A stretch of DNA of 64,000 bases. It comes from Myxococcales bacterium. Its GTDB lineage: Bacteria; Myxococcota_A; Polyangia; Haliangiales; Haliangiaceae. The stretch spans positions 62,001 through 126,000 of the forward strand of contig CANKMW010000006.1 of NCBI GenBank assembly GCA_947483555.1, in the 5' to 3' direction. Positions 57,109-64,000 of the stretch are shown in pieces (the first letter of the stretch is position 1; each line of letters opens with the position of its first letter). Made by a program: the position numbers and the translations under genes. The notes beneath the pieces are model-generated. The model did not search any database. It saw only the letters and a list, made by a program, of their open reading frames with translations, and had not been told where the DNA came from.

Positions 57109-58568
57109 GACAGCTCCATCGCCAGGCCGCCGTAGTTGGGCCCGATCGTCGGGGTGAGCGCCAGGGCGCGGAGGTCGACGACCGCGGTCGACGGCGCGCC
57201 CTTGTCGCGGAACGTGTAGTAGATCGCGGCCAGGCCGAGGATGCCGCCCAGGCCGTAGGCGGCGTTGGCGCCGATCGAGAAGTACTTGCCCTTGTCGAAG
57301 CGGGGGTCGTTCTGATCGATGGGCGGCATCCCGGTGTCGATCGCGGTGCGGAGGTCGTCCTGGATCTTCTGGGCCTCGAGGCCGAGGTAGATGCCGCCGC
57401 CCAGGAAGGCGGCCGAGAAGATGTACGCCACCACGGCGTCGCCGCGGCCCGGCTTCTTGGCCAGCAGCGCCTTCACCGAGATCTCGGTCTTGGCCTGGAC
57501 GTCGACGGTGGTGGTGTACGGCTTGAAACCAGGGCGGCGAACGGTGATGCGGCGGCGACCTTCGCGCACCGGCTTGCGGCACGGCCCGCGCGGGCACACC
57601 ACCTCGCCGTCGACGAGGATCTCGCTGGCCTCGATGCCGAGGCCGCGCACGTTGAGGTAGCCGACCGGCGAGCCCTTGAGCGTCGCCGCGACCTCGTGGG
57701 TCTCACCGGCGATGATCTCGAGCTCGTGCTGGGACTCCTCGTAGCCATCGGCCGAGATCCACACCGTGTGCTTGCCGGGCTTGAAGTTGCCCGAGAACGG
57801 GGTCTTGCCGATGGCGCCGATCGCCTTGTCGTCGAGGAAGATCTCGGCGCCCGGCACGTTGGACTTGATCTCGAGCCAGCCCAGGTAATCCTCCTCGGAC
57901 AGGACGATCTGCAGCACCATCAAGCGCGACGGGTCGGCCGAGGTCCGGCCCTCCTTGCTCTTGTAGCCGCGCTTCTCGACCAGATACCCGAACTCGCCCT
58001 CCATGGACCCCGACCACGGCGTCTGGGCGAACGGACCCTTCTCCTTGCCGTTGATGTAGATGTTGGCGCCCTGCGGTTCGCTCTCGATGACGATCAGGCC
58101 CCGCACCTTGACCTCGCCGAGCGCCTGGACCTGCTCCGACGGCGCCTCGGGCGGCGTCTGGGGGTTGTCGGGGCCGATCGGCTTGGCGACCGCGAGCCGC
58201 TTCACCTCTTCCTCGAGGACCCCGATGGCCTTGGTGATCTTGTCCTTGTCCTCGGCCTCGGGATCTTCGCTGACGTACCGCTTGTAGTAGTCGACGGCGA
58301 GCTGGTACGCGGCGGGGTCCGACGCCTTCTTGCCCTTCATGTGATAGGCGGCGCCGATGTTGTAGAGGAACTGGGAGATCCGCCGCGACTCGTAGGCCTT
58401 CTTGAAGCCGGCCGCCGCGTCGTCGTAGTTGCCGGCCAGGTACGCGTCCTGGGCCTGGTTGAAGGCCGCTTGCGCCGCCTTCCACTCCGGGCTCTGGGCG
58501 CGTGCGTCGCCGCCGGTCGCGGCCATCGCGAGGGTCAACGAAAAGACAAACAGTATGCGTAGGTTCAT
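57102..58568 (-). CDS. Secreted TPR/PEGA-domain protein A
   Basis: 488 residues. Signal peptide (FVFSLTLAMAATGGDARA), an N-terminal TPR pair (AFNQAQDAYLAGNYDDAAAGF; YESRRISQFLYNIGAAYHM), then three PEGA-type repeats (SEPQGANIYINGKEKGPF; SNVPGAEIFLDDKAIGAIGK; PCRKPVREGRRRITVRRPGF), which are surface beta domains, and a C-terminal part with two membrane-like helices (VVAYIFSAAFLGGGIYLGLEA; YGLGGILGLAAIYYTF). The start at 58568 is the signal peptide start. It has a close paralogue at 62409-63803. Confidence 0.8.
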   Translation of the reverse strand: MNLRILFVFSLTLAMAATGGDARAQSPEWKAAQAAFNQAQDAYLAGNYDDAAAGFKKAYESRRISQFLYNIGAAYHMKGKKASDPAAYQLAVDYYKRYVSEDPEAEDKDKITKAIGVLEEEVKRLAVAKPIGPDNPQTPPEAPSEQVQALGEVKVRGLIVIESEPQGANIYINGKEKGPFAQTPWSGSMEGEFGYLVEKRGYKSKEGRTSADPSRLMVLQIVLSEEDYLGWLEIKSNVPGAEIFLDDKAIGAIGKTPFSGNFKPGKHTVWISADGYEESQHELEIIAGETHEVAATLKGSPVGYLNVRGLGIEASEILVDGEVVCPRGPCRKPVREGRRRITVRRPGFKPYTTTVDVQAKTEISVKALLAKKPGRGDAVVAYIFSAAFLGGGIYLGLEAQKIQDDLRTAIDTGMPPIDQNDPRFDKGKYFSIGANAAYGLGGILGLAAIYYTFRDKGAPSTAVVDLRALALTPTIGPNYGGLAMELSW

Positions 58569-58626
58569 GCCAGGCAGCCTCAGCTCGGGAGGATATCCCG
58601 GCGCCTGGCGTTGCGCCACTCGGGCC

Positions 58627-58694
58627 TCACTTCGAGCGGTGAACGATCACGTACTCGTTGATGAGGTTGACCCAGCGCTGGTTCAGCGCCTTGG

Positions 58695-58701
<7 letters not shown>
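58627..58701 (-). pseudogene. Orphan C-terminal fragment of an unknown gene
   Basis: The minus strand reads LTKALNQRWVNLINEYVIVH and RSK, then a stop at 58627-58629. The composition is protein-like and unlike a random frame, but there is no start and no continuation upstream, because another gene ends at 58695. It may be the end of a lost gene. Confidence 0.3.
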
Positions 58702-59422
<721 letters not shown>

Positions 59423-59423
<1 letters not shown>

Positions 59424-59968
59424 CAGCGCCGCCTCGGATCGATCACCCGCGGCCGCAGCGTGTCGTTGCCGCCGAGCTCGAGCACGAAGTCGCGCAGCGT
59501 GCCCGGCGCGAAGAGCTGCACGGTCGCCACTGCCGGCGCGAAGCTCGGCGGCTGGTCGTAGCTCTCGGCGACGGTCACCGCCAGGCCACGCGCCGCGTAC
59601 ACCCGCTCGGTCGTCGTCGCGCCCGAGCGCAGGTGGCGGCCGGCGCCCTCGCGGTCGGCGGGCCCGAGCGCTGCGAGCAGCTCGGGCACCGGCGTCGCGC
59701 TCGGCGGATCGATCCACTCCACCAGGACCACCCTCGGCCCGTCGGCCCACACCCGCAACGGCGCTTCATCGAAGCGATCGCGCGGGCGCCGCCCCAGCAT
59801 GCTCGGCACCGGCGCCGGCACCACCGCGCCGGCGAGATCGGCGAGAACCTGGGCCACGGTCAGCCCGGACGGCAGCCCGGGCCAGCTCGCCCACCGCCCG
59901 GCGCGGGCGTTCGCCGCCGCCTCGCGCCACGCCTCGTCGCCGGCGTCGGGCATTCCGTCCTCCCTCAC
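59423..59968 (-). CDS. Small protein, tandem paralogue A of the Pro-Thr lipoprotein
   Basis: 181 residues; GTG at 59968 overlaps the eCIS-core stop (GTGA), or ATG at 59953. No signal peptide. Domain shared with the next gene (residues ~75-170; see there). Ends with RVIDPRRR. The function is unknown; coupling to the protease-like gene suggests a partner of it. Confidence 0.65.
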
Positions 59969-62328
59969 GCCACCGGCACCATCAGCAGGGTGCCCGCCGC
60001 GATCGGCGTGGTCGCCGCCGCCGCCGGCAGCCGGTTCGCACGCTCGAGCGCCGCCTGGCTCACGCCGCGCTGGCTGGCGACCTGGCCGCGCGTGTCCTCG
60101 GCGATCGCGGTGTGCCAGCGGATGCCGTTGACGGTGAGCACCTCGCCCGCGGCGAAGCGGTGGCTGACGTCGGACTGCTCGGTGCCGCCGGCGTCGAGGA
60201 TCTGGGTGGCGCCGGTGCGGTCGCGGATCTCCTGCACCGTCTCGCCTCCGCTCGGGACCGGGTACCGGTTGGGCTCGCCGCCGGTCCCGGCCGACCAGCT
60301 GGCGAGGCCGGCCAGCGAATTCTCTCCGCGCGTCGACGGTCCCAGCCCGATCGCCTCGACGTGGCCCATGAAGTAGGCGGCGCGCACGTTGTCCTCGCCG
60401 ACCCGCGCCGCGATGGCGTCGGCCTGCGTCATCGAGTCGTAGTGGTTGTCGAGGACCCGGTGGTCGATCGCACTGCCGGGGACGTAGTCGGCAGGGACCA
60501 CCGGGGTCTGGAGCAGCGAGCCCTCGACCGACTGGCGCAGCGGCAGGTCACCAGCGATGGTCGGTCGGATCGCGTTCCACGCCTGCTGGGTCATGTGCTC
60601 GTCCATACCCTCGATGAGCACGTCGCGCGCGGCGCCGCCGATCGCGTCGGCGGCGTTGGCGTAGTTGGGGTGCGCGGCGAGGTGCATGAACTCGTGGATG
60701 AAGGTGGCGAACAGGCCCCACATGCCGACCCGATCCTGGTAGCTCGGATCGCGGAGCTGGACGAACACGGTGCCAGTGCCGGCCTCCGCCGGCCAGGCCC
60801 GGATCATCTGCGTTACCTTGGCGCGGCCGCCGTGGCTGTTCAGCCAGAGATCGCGCACCCGATCGTGCTCGGTACGGTCGGGGGTGGCCCGGCTGTTGTC
60901 GAAGTGGCGGCCGGATTGGATCTGGCCGGGCCGGTAGCTGCCGTTGTCCATGAAGTACTCGGTCCAGCCGAGGATGGTGGGGGAGTCGACGGGGCGGGTG
61001 GTCGCATCGGCCAGGCCCATCCGGCTCGAGCCGGCGTGGAAATCGCCGGTCGGCTGGCGACTGGCCATCACCATCGCGCCGCCGAACACCCGCTGCACGC
61101 GCTCCTGCGCCAGGTCGGCCATGTTGTTGGCCTGGCCCATGGTGGCGACCGGCGTGGCGGCCAGGTTGCCGGTGGTCTGCGCGGCCAGCGCATCGAGGGC
61201 CGCGATCATCTCGGTCTCGTAGGCGCCACCGACGCCGTTGCCGGTCATCGCCGGGCTGGTCGTGACGCCGCCGCTCGACGTCACGTTGGGGTTGAGGATC
61301 TGTTCGACGGCGTCGTGATCCGCCTGGCTCACCGGGCGGGTGCGGTCGAGCACCGTGGTGGTGGGCCCGTTGATGCCCTGGGTGCCGAGCTCGTCGAGCA
61401 CGCCCCAGGTGCGCAGGCCGCACTCGCCGTCGTCATTCAACCCGTGACGCCCCTGGAACGCCACGAGTGCGGCGCGGGTGAGGGGCCCGAACCATCCGTC
61501 GACGACCAGCGGCGGCGCCGCCCCGTCCTGGTTGAGCCGGGTCTGGAGCTGGCGCACGTCGGCGGAGTTGCGCATGCCCTCGCTCAGCACCGGGTGGGTC
61601 GCAGGGCGGTCCTCGACGCGACGCTGGACCGGCGCGCCTGTCGGGGCCGAACCCGCGGGCCCGGGGCCGGCGACCTCGTCGAGCAGGTCGGCGGCCGACT
61701 GCCCGGCTACCACGCGCTCCGCCACCCGGTCGGCGTGCTGCTCGTGGACGTCGCCGACCTCGCCGACGCCGCGCTCGAGCTGGACGCCGCCCTGTTGCTG
61801 GACCACGTGGGCCGCCTCGTGCGCGGCGGTGAACAGATCCGCCGGCCGCGCGAACGCGACCTGATCGCCGACCGCGTACGCGTCGGCACCCATCGCCTTC
61901 GCACCCGCGGCCGCGGTCGTGTCGGAGTAGGCGCGAACCGACGAGACGTCGTGCCTGCCAAAGAGCGGCTGGATCGAGTCGAGATGGGGCAGCGGACCGG
62001 CGGTTCCGCTGGTGCCGGCAGCGGCCGCCCCGTGAACCGCGTCGCGGTCGCCGCCACCCGTCCGATCACCTGCGGTCTGCTGCTGCACCGGCGTGGAAGC
62101 CATCCACGAGATGGGCTGCTGGTCCGGGAACAGCGCGGGGCTCGGGGCGCGCTCGTCACCGTAGGCTTGCACGAACCCGAACGCCGACAGCACCGCGGGC
62201 GGTCGCTCCACGCGCGCCTTCCGCTGCACGGGCAGGTGTCGGGTGAGCGTGCTGGCCCCCGGCTTGACGCCGGTCGGGTAGACCTCGCTCGGTTCACTCA
62301 GCGGATCGCTCGGACGCCAGTCCCGCAC
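59965..62328 (-). CDS. eCIS-core (DUF4157) protein with second metalloprotease-like domain, PG-binding and LysM-like ends
   Basis: 787 residues. DUF4157/eCIS core (~122-220): [37 protein letters not shown] with HEAAH (170-174), [19 protein letters not shown] peptidoglycan-binding unit (about 253-316; [29 protein letters not shown]). A further domain has HEFMH (545-549) and [11 protein letters not shown], typical of a zinc protease. The last ~50 residues resemble LysM ([20 protein letters not shown]). DUF4157 is widespread in extracellular contractile injection system (eCIS) loci. No signal peptide. The GTG start at 62328 is the best available. No eCIS sheath or tube gene is in this window. 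Confidence 0.75.
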   Translation of the reverse strand: MRDWRPSDPLSEPSEVYPTGVKPGASTLTRHLPVQRKARVERPPAVLSAFGFVQAYGDERAPSPALFPDQQPISWMASTPVQQQTAGDRTGGGDRDAVHGAAAAGTSGTAGPLPHLDSIQPLFGRHDVSSVRAYSDTTAAAGAKAMGADAYAVGDQVAFARPADLFTAAHEAAHVVQQQGGVQLERGVGEVGDVHEQHADRVAERVVAGQSAADLLDEVAGPGPAGSAPTGAPVQRRVEDRPATHPVLSEGMRNSADVRQLQTRLNQDGAAPPLVVDGWFGPLTRAALVAFQGRHGLNDDGECGLRTWGVLDELGTQGINGPTTTVLDRTRPVSQADHDAVEQILNPNVTSSGGVTTSPAMTGNGVGGAYETEMIAALDALAAQTTGNLAATPVATMGQANNMADLAQERVQRVFGGAMVMASRQPTGDFHAGSSRMGLADATTRPVDSPTILGWTEYFMDNGSYRPGQIQSGRHFDNSRATPDRTEHDRVRDLWLNSHGGRAKVTQMIRAWPAEAGTGTVFVQLRDPSYQDRVGMWGLFATFIHEFMHLAAHPNYANAADAIGGAARDVLIEGMDEHMTQQAWNAIRPTIAGDLPLRQSVEGSLLQTPVVPADYVPGSAIDHRVLDNHYDSMTQADAIAARVGEDNVRAAYFMGHVEAIGLGPSTRGENSLAGLASWSAGTGGEPNRYPVPSGGETVQEIRDRTGATQILDAGGTEQSDVSHRFAAGEVLTVNGIRWHTAIAEDTRGQVASQRGVSQAALERANRLPAAAATTPIAAGTLLMVPVA

Positions 62329-62408
62329 CAGATCGAGGTTACCATGTGCCGCTGGGCCGCATCAGCCGGCAAGAAGCGGCACGCGGACATGAAGCGCGCT
62401 ACGGCCAG

Positions 62409-63803
62409 CTAGAAGCGGCCGCCGAGGCCGAGCCCGGCGTAATCGGGGCCGACGGTCGGCTGCAGGGCGACGGCGCGCACATCGATCTGACCGGTCGACG
62501 GCGGGCCCTTGTCACGGAACGTGTAGTAGACGGCCGACAGGCCGATGACGCCGGCCAGGCCCCAGCCGCCGAAGGCGCCGTACTTGATCTGATCCTTGCG
62601 ATCGAAGTTCTTGTCGCCCAGCGCGAGGTCACTCGAATAGATGTATGCGTAGGTCGCGCCGCCGGCGATGGCGGCCGCGAAGACGTAGGCCACGACGGCG
62701 TCGGTCCGCGACGGCTTGCGCTTGAGGTTGGGCCGGATCGACAGCTCGGTCTTGGCCTGCACGTCGACGCGGGCCCGGTACGTCTTGTAGCCGCTGCGCG
62801 AGATCGAGACGGTATGGACGCCCTCCTTCACCGGCTTGCGGCACGGTGCGCGCTCGCAGATCAGCTCGCGATCGACGTGGACGCGCACGTTGTCGAGGCC
62901 CGAGCCACGGATGTCGAGGTAGCCGACCGGGGTCCCCGACAGGCTGGCGACGATCTCGTGGGTCTCGCCGGCGATGATCTCGACCGCGTGCTCGGTCTCG
63001 TCGTAGCCGTCGGCGGACACCCACACCACGTGCTTGCCGGGCTTGAGGTTGCCCGAGAACGGTGTCTGCCCGATCGCGCCCGAGGCCTTGTCGTCGATGA
63101 AGATGCTGGCCCCGGGGACGTTGCTGCGGATCTCGAGCCAGCCCAGGTAGTCCTCCTCCGACAGCACGACCTGCAAGATCACCAGCCGGTTGGGATCGGG
63201 CGACAGCGTCGAGTCCTTCGACTTGTGACCGCGCTTCTCGATCAGGATCTTGTGGGTGCCGTCGAGCGAGCCCGACCACGGGGTCTGTGCGAACACGCCG
63301 TTCTTCTTGTCGTCGAGGTAGATGTTGGCGCCCTGCGGCTCGGTCTCGATGACCACCAGCGAGCGGGTCTTGCCGGCCAGCTGCTGGACCTCCTCGGACG
63401 GCGTGGTCGGCGGCGCGTCGGGGCTGGCCGGCGGCGCCTTCATGCGCTCGATCTCCTTCTCGATGACGGCGATGGCCTTGTCGACCTCGGCCTTGTCGGA
63501 CGCCTTGGGCACCGCGACCAGGTAGTCCTTGTAGTACTTGACCGCCAGCCCGTAGGCCTCGGCGTCGACCTGCTTCTTGCCCTTCAGGTAGTACGCGGTG
63601 CCGGTGTTGTAGAGCAGGTCGGGCAAGGCGCGGGCGCTGTACGCCTCCTTGAACTTGTTCGCCGCGTCGTCGTAGTTGCCGGCGCTGATCGCGCGCTGCG
63701 CGTCATCGAACAGCCCCTGCGCGCGTTGCAGGGAGTCGGGTTGCGCGAGGGCAGGGACGGCGGCCAGGGCCACCAGCGACAAGGCGAGGAGGATACGCAC
63801 CAT
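62409..63803 (-). CDS. Secreted TPR/PEGA-domain protein B
   Basis: 464 residues. Signal ALSLVALAAVPALAQ; N-terminal TPRs (GLFDDAQRAISAGNYDDAAN; YNTGTAYYLKGKKQVDAEAY), three PEGA-like repeats and a C-terminal membrane-like region. Paralogue of protein A: shared segments include AQTPWSGS, VLSEEDYLGWLEI, NVPGA, TPFSGN and VDVQAKTE. It lies alone, with no kinase adjacent. Confidence 0.8.
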   Translation of the reverse strand: MVRILLALSLVALAAVPALAQPDSLQRAQGLFDDAQRAISAGNYDDAANKFKEAYSARALPDLLYNTGTAYYLKGKKQVDAEAYGLAVKYYKDYLVAVPKASDKAEVDKAIAVIEKEIERMKAPPASPDAPPTTPSEEVQQLAGKTRSLVVIETEPQGANIYLDDKKNGVFAQTPWSGSLDGTHKILIEKRGHKSKDSTLSPDPNRLVILQVVLSEEDYLGWLEIRSNVPGASIFIDDKASGAIGQTPFSGNLKPGKHVVWVSADGYDETEHAVEIIAGETHEIVASLSGTPVGYLDIRGSGLDNVRVHVDRELICERAPCRKPVKEGVHTVSISRSGYKTYRARVDVQAKTELSIRPNLKRKPSRTDAVVAYVFAAAIAGGATYAYIYSSDLALGDKNFDRKDQIKYGAFGGWGLAGVIGLSAVYYTFRDKGPPSTGQIDVRAVALQPTVGPDYAGLGLGGRF

Positions 63804-63838
63804 GGCCGGGGGAGGATACCACCGCAGGCCGGGTGTGC

Positions 63839-64000
63839 TCAGGCCAGGAACGTCACGTTGGTCGCGACCGGGGCGCGATCGGTCCGGAACTGGTTGGTCG
63901 GCGACGCCTGGTCCTCGAAACCGAGCGCGATGCCGAACAGGATGTCGAGCTCGGCCGTGAAGCCGAGCTGTTCACGCAGCACCTTGGGGTAGGCGGCGAT
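63839..64000 (-). CDS. Nitroreductase-family protein, C-terminal part (cut by window end)
   Basis: 53 codons and the stop. The ending ELDILFGIALGFEDQ, then NQFRTDRAP, is the typical end of NfsA/NfnB-type FMN nitroreductases (domain end with LFGIAIGxxD...N..RT.RAP). The N-terminal part is outside the window. FMN site residues cannot be seen. Confidence 0.7.
   Translation of the reverse strand: MAAYPKVLREQLGFTAELDILFGIALGFEDQASPTNQFRTDRAPVATNVTFLA

Overview
This window is very GC-rich, almost fully coding, and probably comes from the chromosome of a myxobacterium-like bacterium (Myxococcota, plausibly a Haliangium/Kofleriaceae-type Polyangia member; inferred from gene content, not from a marker phylogeny). 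The reasons are: three large Hanks-type Ser/Thr kinases, many lipoproteins, PEGA and FG-GAP proteins, two proteins with a MYXO-CTERM-like C-terminus (adjacent Cys pair, hydrophobic helix, Arg cluster), and a Glt (gliding-transducer-like) operon. I see no rRNA, tRNA, CRISPR array, transposase or phage gene.

Layout. 1-4.9 kb (minus): exopolysaccharide genes (O-antigen ligase with TPRs, Wza-type export lipoprotein, UDP-glucuronate decarboxylase-like and UDP-sugar epimerase-like enzymes). 4.9-5.6 kb: rplU-rpmA without obg, which lies 18 kb away. 5.8-12.8 kb: a Cys-rich lipoprotein, a peptidoglycan amidase, a frameshifted Uma2 gene, a beta-CASP RNase and a PLP aminotransferase, then an MNT-type nucleotidyltransferase with a twin-palindrome operator and a broken HEPN partner. 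12.8-20.3 kb (minus): a tightly coupled operon that looks like a RiPP pathway: PqqD-like protein, methyltransferase, HPr-kinase-like protein, radical SAM/SPASM enzyme, giant Ig/FG-GAP lipoprotein, an unannotated 52-residue candidate precursor and an S26-type peptidase. 20.4-24.1 kb: a lipoprotein with a leaderless-type promoter, an ABC exporter and obg.

24.3-34.0 kb (plus): six genes, most sharing ATGA or TGATG junctions, whose last four match the order GltD-GltE-GltF-GltG of the Myxococcus gliding machine, preceded by a TPR protein (GltC candidate) and a secreted coiled-coil protein. 34-45.3 kb: small lipoprotein, kinase with a repeat-filled activation loop, zinc metallopeptidase, PHP-type hydrolase, ParB-like protein, lone receiver, kinase-ATPase-TPR regulator and a thiolase. 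45.4-53.8 kb: amidase with MYXO-CTERM-like tail, SEC-C protein, two adjacent genes that together resemble a split copper amine oxidase, and several lipoproteins. 53.8-58.6 kb: an operon of PEGA protein, FG-GAP lipoprotein and Ser/Thr kinase. 58.6-64 kb: an eCIS-core (DUF4157) metalloprotease-like protein followed by two tandem paralogues, a second PEGA protein, and the end of a nitroreductase.

The strongest candidates for something undescribed are the RiPP-like operon with its hidden precursor, the two-gene amine-oxidase-like module, and the compact Glt C-G cluster. Small dispersed repeats (CCTGAGC-type and GGGGACG hairpins) and hexanucleotide tracts decorate the spacers and run into coding sequence in several places.
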